NCBI RefSeq assembly: GCF_000732625.1
Contig: NZ_JPJI01000012.1
Location: forward strand, 59,257-123,256
Length of the DNA: 64,000 bases
Reading direction: 5' to 3'
DNA from: Nonlabens ulvanivorans
GTDB taxonomy: Bacteria > Bacteroidota > Bacteroidia > Flavobacteriales > Flavobacteriaceae
The position numbers and the translations under genes were made by a program. Positions 42,308 through 50,627 of this stretch are shown here, in pieces. How positions within the stretch are numbered: position 1 is the first letter of the stretch; each line of letters starts with the position of its first letter. The notes under the pieces were generated by a model. That model ran no database searches, had not been told where the DNA came from, and saw nothing but the letters and a program-made list of their open reading frames with translations.

Positions 42308-43680
42308 AAAATTTTACCAGGATTTAATAATCCTTTAGGATCCATAGTTAACTTCAAAGCCTTCATTAAAACTATTTCTTCTGGTGTACGGCATAGATTG
42401 AGATAGTCTTTTTTATGAGTGCCGATACCATGTTCTGCGCTTACAGATCCTCCTATCGCTTTTAATCCGTCATAAATACAATGGTCAATTTTCTTTTTTA
42501 AATCGTCATTTAGATTACTCTTGCCTATCATGAAATGAATATTGCCATCGGCAACGTGGCCAAAGGCATATATCTGCTCCACACCATCTATTTGAGCAAG
42601 TGATTGATAACGATCAGCGATATAATCACCTATGAAAGGTATAGGTAAGCTAATGTCAAAGTGCTGATCGTGTTTCATAAAGTCCACGAGATTATTTACG
42701 TCCTCTCTAATTCTAAAAAACCACTCAATATCGCTAGGTGATTGAGCCATTACAGCATCTAGTATTCTATCTTGTTCAATAGCGTCTTCAAGCAATGATT
42801 GAAATTCGGCGTGATCAATTTGTGGATGACTACCTAGAGCTTCAATAAGTACGTAATAATTATAATCATAAGGTAATGGTGGTCTAACAGCATTACTAAC
42901 GCTAGTCATCTGTTCATAACTATTGCGCCATATAAGTTCAAAACCACTCAGTTTTCCAGCGAGATTACTGTCCATGTATTTTAGAAATGCGACTACATTT
43001 TCATAGTTGTTAAACCCAATATAAGCAGCATTTCTACTACTAGGCGCTTCTTCTAATTTTAAAATTGCTTTTGTCACAATCCCTAAAGTACCTTCAGAAC
43101 CTATAAAAAGTTGCTTCACATCATAGGCGCTGTTGTCTTTAATGATCTTTTTCATTGATGATATGATGGTCCCATCTACCATCACGGCCTCTAGGCCTAG
43201 AATCAGTTGTCTGGTCATACCATATTTAAGAACTCTCAGTCCACCTGCATTTGTAGATATAATGCCGCCTATTTGCGCGCTACCACGAGCGCCAAAGTTA
43301 AGAGGGAATAATAAGTCAGTATTTGCAGCAGCTTCATGAATATGTTCTAAAATAACTCCAGACTGTACGGTCATTGTCCTGCTTGAGCCATCAATCTCTT
43401 CAATAGAATTTAAGCGCTCTGTTGAAATGACAACCTCGTTCCCATACGTTTCTGTACTACCTACAAGATTAGTTAATCCACCGTGTACGACAACAGGTAA
43501 ATTGTGCTCATAACAAATCTTCATAATACTACTTACTTCATCAGTACTAGCAGGCGTTAAAAGGCAGATAGCTTTCAATGGTTCATCCATGTGCCATATA
43601 TGATGATAGCGAGATTCTAGCTCCTGACCACTTACAATTTGTGATGGATCTAGAATTTTTTCAAAAAGACTAAAGCTCAT
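42304..43680 (-). CDS. FAD-linked oxidase (GlcD/D-2-hydroxyacid dehydrogenase-like)
   Basis: 458 residues. FAD_binding_4 domain: VVVHGGLTNLVGSTE near 60 and GARGSAQIGGIISTNAGGLRVLKYGMTR near 124, with LFIGSEGTLGIVT near 191. FAD-oxidase C domain: FGHVADGNIHFMIG near 378 and SAEHGIGTHKKDYL near 415. It probably oxidises a D-2-hydroxy acid (glycolate, lactate or 2-hydroxyglutarate type); the substrate is not set by the sequence. It starts on the last base of the preceding gene's stop (TAATG). Confidence 0.88.
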   Translation of the reverse strand: MSFSLFEKILDPSQIVSGQELESRYHHIWHMDEPLKAICLLTPASTDEVSSIMKICYEHNLPVVVHGGLTNLVGSTETYGNEVVISTERLNSIEEIDGSSRTMTVQSGVILEHIHEAAANTDLLFPLNFGARGSAQIGGIISTNAGGLRVLKYGMTRQLILGLEAVMVDGTIISSMKKIIKDNSAYDVKQLFIGSEGTLGIVTKAILKLEEAPSSRNAAYIGFNNYENVVAFLKYMDSNLAGKLSGFELIWRNSYEQMTSVSNAVRPPLPYDYNYYVLIEALGSHPQIDHAEFQSLLEDAIEQDRILDAVMAQSPSDIEWFFRIREDVNNLVDFMKHDQHFDISLPIPFIGDYIADRYQSLAQIDGVEQIYAFGHVADGNIHFMIGKSNLNDDLKKKIDHCIYDGLKAIGGSVSAEHGIGTHKKDYLNLCRTPEEIVLMKALKLTMDPKGLLNPGKIF

Positions 43681-44015
43681 TATTCTAGTAAAGATTTAAG
43701 CATATTTAATAAATGCTTTTCCATGGAGTCATATTCACCATCAATTTTAAAAAGAGTTTTCACTTCTTTAAAAGTGTCAGTAAGTTCTTTACTAGATAAG
43801 TTGTGATGATTTACATACTCTTGTACCCTTTTAAGACTTTGGTAATCAGTATCATTGTTAAATACTTTATGAATTGTTCTAAAATCTGATTTCTCTACGT
43901 GCTCTTTTATGAAATGTAATTCTTCTGCACCTTGAGAAAGATCTGCACTTGCACAGTAAAGTAGTAAATACGTCTGAAACTCGTTTTTATTCCAGTTTAA
44001 ATGATTCGTTTCCAT
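43680..44015 (-). CDS. Small helical protein, TerB-like
   Basis: 111 residues, all helical and acidic (LYCASADLSQGAEELHFIKEHV; DGEYDSMEKHLLNMLKSLLE). The layout resembles TerB-fold proteins, but no firm signature is present. Coupled by TAATG to the FAD-linked oxidase, so probably cotranscribed. Confidence 0.6.
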   Translation of the reverse strand: METNHLNWNKNEFQTYLLLYCASADLSQGAEELHFIKEHVEKSDFRTIHKVFNNDTDYQSLKRVQEYVNHHNLSSKELTDTFKEVKTLFKIDGEYDSMEKHLLNMLKSLLE

Positions 44016-44111
44016 GGCTGTAATTTAGTACTTAAAATTAAGCAATAAATAGTCATATGTAAAGTAGAATAGCAGCTAGATTAATTATTAAGTATTGATT
44101 GTCTTACTGAA

Positions 44112-44131
44112 TACGCTTTCGCGAAAGCGTA
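44112..44131. repeat. GCTTTCGCGAAAGC palindrome, copy 11 (intergenic)
   Basis: Perfect 20-bp copy one base beyond the stop codon of the gene ending at 44133 (minus strand). Confidence 0.9.
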
Positions 44132-44132
44132 A

Positions 44133-44372
44133 TTAACTCATCCACAACTGCCCACGATGTGGTTTAAGCGCATCACGTACTGGTGGCATCGCAGCTTCTT
44201 CAATACCCATAAAAGCTATAAAGTGATTTTCATTGATTTTTTCTACTCCAGTGCCTAAAGAAGCAATTTTATCTCTCACGATAAACTCATCTAGATGAAT
44301 AACGTGATGTTGTGCGGTGCGCTGTGCGTCTGGACCTTTAAAGTCCCAAATCAGTTTAAGTTGTCTTCCCAT
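44133..44372 (-). CDS. Small conserved protein of unknown function
   Basis: 79 residues from the ATG at 44372, four bases after the stop of the SRPBCC gene; the longer frame to 44459 overlaps that gene and is not credible. It contains LIWDFKGPDAQRTAQHHVIHLDEFI and a C-terminal PHRGQLWMS. No family recognised. Cotranscribed with the SRPBCC gene. Confidence 0.65.
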   Translation of the reverse strand: MGRQLKLIWDFKGPDAQRTAQHHVIHLDEFIVRDKIASLGTGVEKINENHFIAFMGIEEAAMPPVRDALKPHRGQLWMS

Positions 44373-44376
44373 GGAT

Positions 44377-44835
44377 TTACATTGTGCTTGCAAAGGTCTT
44401 AAAATCTTCCATGTGCTGGTGTGTTTGACTAGTAAAAATTTGAGGTCGCCCTTTTGCAATAATACGCATCATGCCTGTAAAAGTAAATGTAGCAGTACTG
44501 TCCCAAACCGTTACCTTTTGTGTTTGATCACCTTTTTTAATCACCTTTTCTTGAAAACGATTACTTTGCTTATTGAGGACACCGTTAGTCCTATAAGTAG
44601 CTTCCCATAAATGTGGTAAGTCGATTGCGGTTATTTCCTCAATCATTGTTATAGTAGTACCAGCAGCTTTAATTTTCATACTGCGCTTACTGCCTGATTG
44701 ACCTATGTCAGGTGTAAGGTTTTTAAAACTTATTAATCCTTTTTGCCACTCTTTAAAATAATCTTGATTTTTAAAAAGCTCCATAACCTTTTCTATTGGT
44801 TGTGGTATCGTCACTTGATGGGTGCATTCAATCAT
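44377..44835 (-). CDS. SRPBCC (START/polyketide cyclase-like) domain protein
   Basis: 152 residues. The helix-grip pattern is clear: THQVTIPQPIEKVMELFKNQDYFKEWQKGL at the start, beta strands KRSMKIKAAGTTITMIEEITAID, and a long C-terminal helix MEDFKTFA. Such domains bind hydrophobic ligands; the ligand is unknown. First gene of a two-gene unit. Confidence 0.82.
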   Translation of the reverse strand: MIECTHQVTIPQPIEKVMELFKNQDYFKEWQKGLISFKNLTPDIGQSGSKRSMKIKAAGTTITMIEEITAIDLPHLWEATYRTNGVLNKQSNRFQEKVIKKGDQTQKVTVWDSTATFTFTGMMRIIAKGRPQIFTSQTHQHMEDFKTFASTM

Positions 44836-44941
44836 AAGAATTATGTCGAGGTGATGTTGAAAAACTAACTAGATAACTGCTTTAAAATACCTAGTTAAAA
44901 TAGAAGTGAAATCAATATACTAGGTTGAAAAGAGAAGCGTT

Positions 44942-44971
44942 TTGTATAGGGTTAAAATATGGTTATTTTTG
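44942..44971 (+). promoter_or_regulatory. Promoter of the parvulin chaperone operon
   Basis: TTG, 19-base spacer, TATTTTTG, 22 bases before the ATG at 44994. It matches the Bacteroidota consensus fully. Confidence 0.75.
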
Positions 44972-44993
44972 CTAGCCTTGAAAGAGAATAAAT

Positions 44994-46970
44994 ATGATTT
45001 CTACAAAACGTTTTTTTACGATACTATTACTTTTTATAAGTTCGATAGCGGTCGCTCAAGAACTTGAAGATAAAACATTACTTACTATAGACGGTAATCC
45101 CTATGATGCTGGGACTTTTATGAGAGTTTATCTCAAAAATCTAGACATTGTACAAGATGATTCTCAAAAAGATATCGATAATTACTTAGACCTTTATATA
45201 GACTACAGGTTAAAGTTATTGCAGGCTTATGAAATGAATCTGGATCTTAAAGAGTCTTATAAAAAAGAGCTTAATAATTATAGACAAAGTCTTGCACAAG
45301 CCTACTTAACAGACACAGATGTAACAGAATCCTTGATAAGAGAAGCTTATAATCGTAAAAAAAGAGAAGTAAAGGCCAGTCACATATTAGTTAAAGTTGG
45401 GCCAGGCGATGCGCCACAGGATACATTAAAAGCGTGGAATAAAATAAACGCAATTAAAAATGAATTAGATAATGGAGCAGATTTTTCTAAACTGGCACGT
45501 ACTAAAAGCGAAGGTCCGAGCGCTGGTAATGAAGGGAAATTAGGCTGGTTTAGTGTTTTTAGAATGGTTTATCCTTTTGAAAATGCTGCTTTTGACACTG
45601 AGGTAGGAAAGCATTCTGAAGTTTTCAGAACAGACTTTGGATATCATATAGTTAAGGTTTTTGAAGATAGACTAGCAAGAGGTGAGGTTACCGTTGCACA
45701 CATCATGACTTTTGACGCTAGAGATGCTGAAGAAAAAACCGCCGAAAAACGTATCAATGATGTTTATAAACAGTTACAAGAAACGGGTAGATTTGAAGAA
45801 CTAGCAAGAGAGTTTTCAGACGACATGAACTCTGCATCGCGTGGTGGTAAATTAGATCGTTTTGGAACAGGAGGATTAAATGCCACGACTTTTGAGGATA
45901 TCGCCTTTGGTTTAAAAGAAAAAGGTGAATACTCTGCGCCTTTTAAATCAAAATTTGGATGGCATATTGTTAAGCTTATAGAAAAACATCCAGTAGGTAG
46001 TTATGAGGATCTTGCACCATCACTAAAAGAGAAAATTAGAAAATCACCTAGAGCTCGCAAGATTACAGACTCATTCAATAAAAGTCTTAGAGAAAAGTAT
46101 CATGTAGAAAGATCAGAGAAGGTTCTTGAAAAATTAAATGAAGTTATTTCAGATTCTATTTTAAGTAATAGCTGGCAATATGATCCTGCTCTCAAGATGG
46201 CAGATTTGAAAATGTTTACTATTAAAGATGAAGAAATCTCCTATGCAGATTTCTACAAAGACGTTATGAGCCGTCAGAAAAAGGATTTTACAAATTATAG
46301 TAGTAAAGAAGAAAAGGTACAAAAGTTCTATTATGATTTTATCGATAAATCTATTGCAGCTTATTATGATAAAAATTTAGAAAATGAAAATAAAGACTTT
46401 GCCTTTATCTATGATGAGTATAAAGAAGGTCTATTACTTTTTGATTTACTAGAAACTAAAATTTGGAATAAGGCAAAAGAAGATTCTACAGGTCAACAGG
46501 CTTATTATGACTTACATAAAAGTAAGTATCAATGGAAACGTAGGTTAGATATTGTTTTAACACAAAATACTACAGAAGAAGTAGCTCAAGAAGTGCAGCG
46601 ATTATTAAAAAACGGCACCTCTAGAGAAGAGATTAAAAAACAATTCAATATCGATGGACGTACTAAGGTAATGATGTCTAATGGGATTGTTGAAGAAACT
46701 TATAATCGTATTCCAGACAATTTTGAAGTTAAAGAAGGCGTTTCATCCATTTATTATGATGAGAAAACAGGATTCTATAAAGTAATTCTTGTAAAGGAGG
46801 TTTTAGAACCTTCTCAAAAAACACTTGATGAGGCTCGTGGTGCAGTAATTAATGATTACCAGCAACAATTAGAAAAAGATTGGATGTCATCCCTTAGAAA
46901 TGGTAGAACTATTAAGGTCAATAAAAAGACCTTTAAAAAAGTCAAAAAAGCGATTGCTAAAGATGCATAA
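44994..46970 (+). CDS. Periplasmic parvulin-type peptidyl-prolyl isomerase (two rotamase domains)
   Basis: 658 residues with a signal peptide (FTILLLFISSIAVAQ). The first rotamase domain starts at ASHILVKVG near 125 with LGWFSVFRMVYPFE and FRTDFGYHIVKV. The second has VAHIMTFDA near 240 with GGKLDRFGTGG and FKSKFGWHIVKL. A large helical C-terminal part follows. It is probably a SurA/PpiD-like chaperone for outer-membrane proteins. First gene of a chaperone operon. Confidence 0.9.
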   Translation: MISTKRFFTILLLFISSIAVAQELEDKTLLTIDGNPYDAGTFMRVYLKNLDIVQDDSQKDIDNYLDLYIDYRLKLLQAYEMNLDLKESYKKELNNYRQSLAQAYLTDTDVTESLIREAYNRKKREVKASHILVKVGPGDAPQDTLKAWNKINAIKNELDNGADFSKLARTKSEGPSAGNEGKLGWFSVFRMVYPFENAAFDTEVGKHSEVFRTDFGYHIVKVFEDRLARGEVTVAHIMTFDARDAEEKTAEKRINDVYKQLQETGRFEELAREFSDDMNSASRGGKLDRFGTGGLNATTFEDIAFGLKEKGEYSAPFKSKFGWHIVKLIEKHPVGSYEDLAPSLKEKIRKSPRARKITDSFNKSLREKYHVERSEKVLEKLNEVISDSILSNSWQYDPALKMADLKMFTIKDEEISYADFYKDVMSRQKKDFTNYSSKEEKVQKFYYDFIDKSIAAYYDKNLENENKDFAFIYDEYKEGLLLFDLLETKIWNKAKEDSTGQQAYYDLHKSKYQWKRRLDIVLTQNTTEEVAQEVQRLLKNGTSREEIKKQFNIDGRTKVMMSNGIVEETYNRIPDNFEVKEGVSSIYYDEKTGFYKVILVKEVLEPSQKTLDEARGAVINDYQQQLEKDWMSSLRNGRTIKVNKKTFKKVKKAIAKDA

Positions 46971-47814
46971 ACTATTGTATTACATAGCTTTTTTATTGCT
47001 ACTTAGCTCTTGTGAGTATTTTCAGCAAGCACAGCCTGTGGATGCTGTAGTTATAGCCGGTGATGCTTATCTCTCTCAAGAAGATATTGAAAATCTATTA
47101 CCAGAACAATATACCAAAGAAGATAGTACCATCATAGTCTCTAGTTATATTAATAACTGGGCAACTGAGCGATTGTTAATGCAAAATGCTCGCAAAAACA
47201 TTTCCCTATCGCAGCAAGAACAATTAGATAAGCTTATTGAAAAATATCGCTTTGAACTTTATTCACAAGCTTATAAGCAAGAGCTCACCAAGCAAAATTT
47301 AGATACGGTTATTAAACTTGCAGCCATAGAAAATTATTTTAAACAACATCAAAAGGATTTTAAACTTAACGAGGATTTAGTGCAATTCCGTTATATACAA
47401 TTAGATCCATTGTACACAGATGTTGATATGGTCGATAAATTATTCAATAAAGGCTCGATTGATGCGTTTAAAAAGTTAGATAGTCTATGCTTGGGATTCA
47501 AAAGTCATTTTTTAAATGATAGTATCTGGGTTCAGAAAAATATTGTTTTTAATAGAGTCACTACAATCACGCCTTCAAATGAAGAGCGTTACATAAAAGA
47601 TAACAAATATTGGAAATTAGAAGATAGCGTTGGCGTATATTTGGTGCGATTCAATAATGTACTGCGTCGCGGTGATAATGCACCATTATCTTACGTAAAA
47701 CCTACAATAAAACAAGTGTTGCTCAATAGGCGCAAACTTAATTACATTAAAAAATTAGAAAAAGATTTATTAGATGATGCTATCAAGAGTAAGAAATTTC
47801 AAATTAAGTCATAA
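46963..47814 (+). CDS. SurA/PpiC-like folding lipoprotein without clear rotamase domain
   Basis: 283 residues from the ATG at 46963, chosen because it gives a lipoprotein signal (LLYYIAFLLLLSSC); the frame extends back to 46900 inside the previous gene. The mature part is helical with EDIENLLPEQYTKEDSTIIVSSYINNW, like the N-terminal chaperone part of SurA/PpiD; a rotamase domain is not obvious. It overlaps the previous gene by eight bases and the next by about 40. Confidence 0.75.
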   Translation: MHKLLYYIAFLLLLSSCEYFQQAQPVDAVVIAGDAYLSQEDIENLLPEQYTKEDSTIIVSSYINNWATERLLMQNARKNISLSQQEQLDKLIEKYRFELYSQAYKQELTKQNLDTVIKLAAIENYFKQHQKDFKLNEDLVQFRYIQLDPLYTDVDMVDKLFNKGSIDAFKKLDSLCLGFKSHFLNDSIWVQKNIVFNRVTTITPSNEERYIKDNKYWKLEDSVGVYLVRFNNVLRRGDNAPLSYVKPTIKQVLLNRRKLNYIKKLEKDLLDDAIKSKKFQIKS

Positions 47815-49243
47815 ATACCTTCTGGTTATTTTAGGTCTCGCTTTCGCGAAAGCTTCTATTGCACAAACGGATACAATTCAAATGTCTGATGAGCAGGTAA
47901 AAGAAGAAGTACTGTTGGCTATGAGAAAAATAGACTCGGTAAAACCAGTACCTGTGGTACAAGTAAGAGAGCTTATTGATGGAGTGTCTGGTGTTGTAGG
48001 TGATTATGTTATCCTTAATTCAGATATTAAAAAACAACTTCTAGAAATTCAAGGAGATCAAGACTTAGGTGAATTGTCAGACTGTCAATTGATTGAGAGT
48101 ATATTGCGTGAAAAAATGTTTGCTCATCATGCAGTACAAGATAGTATCACGGTCAGTGATCAAGAAGTAGAGGCAGAGACTGATCAACGTATTGCATATT
48201 TTAAAGGTATTCTAGGAAGTGAAGATGCCGTGTTGAAGAAATATCAAAAAAGTAGCATGCCAGAATTAAGGTCTGCATTAAATCGTATCACTAGAGATAT
48301 GAAACTAGCGCAACGTATGCAACAGCGTATTACTGAAGAGGTGGAAATTACGCCAGAAGAGGTAAGAGCATTTTTCTTTAATCTACCAGAAGAAGAACGT
48401 CCATTATTTAATACTGAAGTTGAGATTGCTCAAATAGTAGTAAAACCTAAACCTAGTGATGATGCTGTTAAAGATGTGGTAGATAAACTAAACGATTACC
48501 GTACTGATGTACTTGAAAACGGAGCTAGTTTTGCAGCAAAAGCTGCATTGTTCTCTGAAGACGTAGCAACAGAGCGTCAAGGTGGTATTATTTCTTTGAA
48601 AAGAGGAGATCAATTTGTAAAAGAGTTTAAAGAAGCAGCCTTTTCATTAACCGAAGGAGAAGTAAGTGAACCATTTGAAACTGTTTTTGGTTGGCATATT
48701 TTAAAAGTAGAGAAGGTAAAGGGACAAGTAAGAGATGTACGTCATATACTATTATATCCATATATTTCTGTTGCTCAGGTTAATGAGGCAAAACAGAAAC
48801 TCGATGAGATGAGAGATAGAATAATTTTAAAAGAAATTACTTTTGATCAAGCCGCACGAGAGATTAGTGATGAAAAAGAAACAGCAAAGAATGGTGGGAA
48901 ATTAATTAATCCCAATACTGGTGAAGCACGATTAGATCTTACCAGACTTTCTGAAGATTTAACTAGACAGATTATTTTTCTTGAAAAAGGAGATATAAGT
49001 GGTATTATAGATGAAAAAGATCAGATAGGTCGTGAGACATTTAAAATTATTTATGTCATCAATAAGATAAAAGATCACAAAGCAGACTATGCTTTAGATT
49101 ATCTTAAAATTAAAGATATTGCTTTAAGAGATAAACAAGTAAAAGCAATTAGGAAATGGCAATCAGAAAAACTCAAAGACACTTATATTAAGATTGGTGC
49201 AGAGTTTAAAGGTTGTGATTTTGAAAATGAATGGAATAAATAA
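47774..49243 (+). CDS. SurA-like periplasmic chaperone/peptidyl-prolyl isomerase
   Basis: 489 residues; ATG at 47774 or 47777. The signal peptide (YLLVILGLAFAKASIAQ) contains AFAKA from the repeat palindrome at 47840-47853. The SurA N domain (VGDYVILNSDIKKQLLEIQ) is near 75, a first rotamase domain begins at EIAQIVVKPKPS near 217 with GGIISLKRGDQF and FGWHILKV, and a second at VRHILLYPYI near 325. It assists outer-membrane beta-barrel assembly. Overlaps the preceding lipoprotein gene by about 40 bases. Confidence 0.88.
   Translation: MMLSRVRNFKLSHKYLLVILGLAFAKASIAQTDTIQMSDEQVKEEVLLAMRKIDSVKPVPVVQVRELIDGVSGVVGDYVILNSDIKKQLLEIQGDQDLGELSDCQLIESILREKMFAHHAVQDSITVSDQEVEAETDQRIAYFKGILGSEDAVLKKYQKSSMPELRSALNRITRDMKLAQRMQQRITEEVEITPEEVRAFFFNLPEEERPLFNTEVEIAQIVVKPKPSDDAVKDVVDKLNDYRTDVLENGASFAAKAALFSEDVATERQGGIISLKRGDQFVKEFKEAAFSLTEGEVSEPFETVFGWHILKVEKVKGQVRDVRHILLYPYISVAQVNEAKQKLDEMRDRIILKEITFDQAAREISDEKETAKNGGKLINPNTGEARLDLTRLSEDLTRQIIFLEKGDISGIIDEKDQIGRETFKIIYVINKIKDHKADYALDYLKIKDIALRDKQVKAIRKWQSEKLKDTYIKIGAEFKGCDFENEWNK
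47840..47853. repeat. GCTTTCGCGAAAGC palindrome, copy 12 (inside a CDS)
   Basis: Perfect 14-bp copy in the SurA-like signal peptide, giving AFAKA. Confidence 0.9.
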
Positions 49244-49255
49244 TAAACAGATCAC

Positions 49256-50209
49256 ATGTCAGATGTAACTGCTATCGATAATTTGGTAAAGAAACACCAA
49301 GAGCTCAAAAAAGAAATTGCAAAAATTATTATAGGACAAGATGAAGTTATAGACCAGATTCTTATTTCTATTTTTGCCGGTGGGCATGCTTTATTAGTAG
49401 GTGTTCCAGGTCTAGCAAAGACTTTAATGGTAAACACCATTTCACAAGCACTAGGTTTGCAATTTAAGCGTATACAGTTTACACCAGATTTAATGCCTAG
49501 TGACATCCTAGGTAGTGAAATACTAGATGAAAGTAGAACCTTTAAATTTATTAAAGGTCCTATATTTTCTAATATCATCCTTGCAGATGAGATTAACCGT
49601 ACACCACCTAAAACTCAAGCAGCTTTACTAGAAGCCATGCAAGAAAAAACGGTTACTGTCGCAGGTCATAATTATAAATTAGACGCACCTTATTTTGTGC
49701 TAGCAACACAAAACCCTATAGAACAAGAAGGTACTTATCCATTGCCAGAGGCACAACTGGATCGATTTATGTTTGCTATTAATTTAGAATACCCTTCTTT
49801 TGAAGAAGAGGTAAATGTGGTGAAGGCAACTACTAGTAATCACAAAGCGCAAATTAATGCATTGTTCAATGCTCAAGAAATAATAGATTTTCAACAATTA
49901 GTACGTCGTATACCTGTAGCAGATAATGTTATTGAATATGCCGTGGCCTTAGTAGGTAAGACAAGACCAAAGTCGGAAGCCGCACCAGCGATTGTTAAGG
50001 AATATATTGATTGGGGTGCTGGACCAAGAGCTTCTCAGAATTTAATTCTAGCAGCAAAAACTCACGCAGCTGTAAATGGTAAGTATAGTCCAGACATAGA
50101 AGACGTGAAGGCAGTTGCTACTGGAATTCTAAGACATCGTATTATTAAAAACTACAAGGCAGAAGCCGAAGGATATACTGAAGATAGTATTATCGCAAAA
50201 ATTCTTTAA
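49256..50209 (+). CDS. MoxR-family AAA+ ATPase
   Basis: 317 residues. Walker A GVPGLAKTLM near 55, FTPDLMPSDILGSEIL near 80, Walker B IILADEINRTPPKTQAALLEAMQE near 107-130, sensor 1 ATQNPIEQEGTYPLPEAQLDRFMF near 150. MoxR ATPases act as chaperones for VWA/DUF58 partners, but no such partner gene follows; a 57-aa membrane gene and aconitase come next. Twelve bases after the SurA-like gene, so probably on the chaperone transcript. Confidence 0.93.
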   Translation: MSDVTAIDNLVKKHQELKKEIAKIIIGQDEVIDQILISIFAGGHALLVGVPGLAKTLMVNTISQALGLQFKRIQFTPDLMPSDILGSEILDESRTFKFIKGPIFSNIILADEINRTPPKTQAALLEAMQEKTVTVAGHNYKLDAPYFVLATQNPIEQEGTYPLPEAQLDRFMFAINLEYPSFEEEVNVVKATTSNHKAQINALFNAQEIIDFQQLVRRIPVADNVIEYAVALVGKTRPKSEAAPAIVKEYIDWGAGPRASQNLILAAKTHAAVNGKYSPDIEDVKAVATGILRHRIIKNYKAEAEGYTEDSIIAKIL

Positions 50210-50210
50210 G

Positions 50211-50384
50211 ATGCGCAAATACGCTGCTAGTTTATATCTCTTTTTAATAGGAGGTATTTTAGTTGGTGCTGGTGCATTATATAGGGATATCTATCCTATT
50301 TTTAGCAATAGTTTTATGGTTTTAGGATATGCTGCTGACCTAGCTGCTGTTTATTTTATTTTTAAAGCAGTGAATAGGAAGTAG
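50211..50384 (+). CDS. 57-aa membrane protein
   Basis: Starts two bases after the MoxR stop. Two hydrophobic helices (SLYLFLIGGILVGAGALY and MVLGYAADLAAVYFIF) separated by a short polar turn, with Lys/Arg at both ends. No family recognised. Length, hydrophobicity and tight coupling make it a credible small gene. Confidence 0.6.
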   Translation: MRKYAASLYLFLIGGILVGAGALYRDIYPIFSNSFMVLGYAADLAAVYFIFKAVNRK

Positions 50385-50427
50385 ATTTCATCTTGTCTAC
50401 AGTCAACCTACTGAAATAAATAATTAC

Positions 50428-50446
50428 TAGTTTGATAATCATTATC
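50428..50446. promoter_or_regulatory. Fur-box-like site upstream of aconitase
   Basis: TAGTTTGATAATCATTATC matches 15 of 19 positions of the Fur consensus GATAATGATAATCATTATC; the 13-base right part is exact. It lies 182 bases upstream of the aconitase start. Confidence 0.4.
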
Positions 50447-50451
50447 GTTAG

Positions 50452-50500
50452 AATTATGAATTTGACAATTTAAACGGTTTAAATTATTAAATTCATAATT
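50452..50500. repeat. Long near-perfect inverted repeat upstream of aconitase
   Basis: A 49-base element centred at 50476. The outer arm AATTATGAATTT and inner arm AATTTAAAC are each perfectly mirrored, with only two mismatches in the 24-base arm. No T-tract follows, so it is not a normal terminator. The rest of 50501-50627 holds the promoter area (TAACTTCG at 50587) and nothing else I can name. Confidence 0.7.
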
Positions 50501-50627
50501 ACACATCTACTTAAACATCATTATTTTGAGAACGTCTAAACTACTGTGGTAGCGCGGTTAGACTTTCATTTCACGTGTCATTTTTGTAACTTCGCAATCC
50601 TTAAAATGACTAATTAAAATAACATAT

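Noticed and set aside
44133-44459. Possible frameshift joining the SRPBCC gene and the next minus-strand ORF
   Set aside because: The SRPBCC protein ends at a natural helix and stop, and an ATG at 44372, four bases later, opens a separate short gene.
49252-49578. Antisense 108-aa ORF over moxR
   Set aside because: It is a shadow of the strongly supported MoxR frame, with no protein features of its own.
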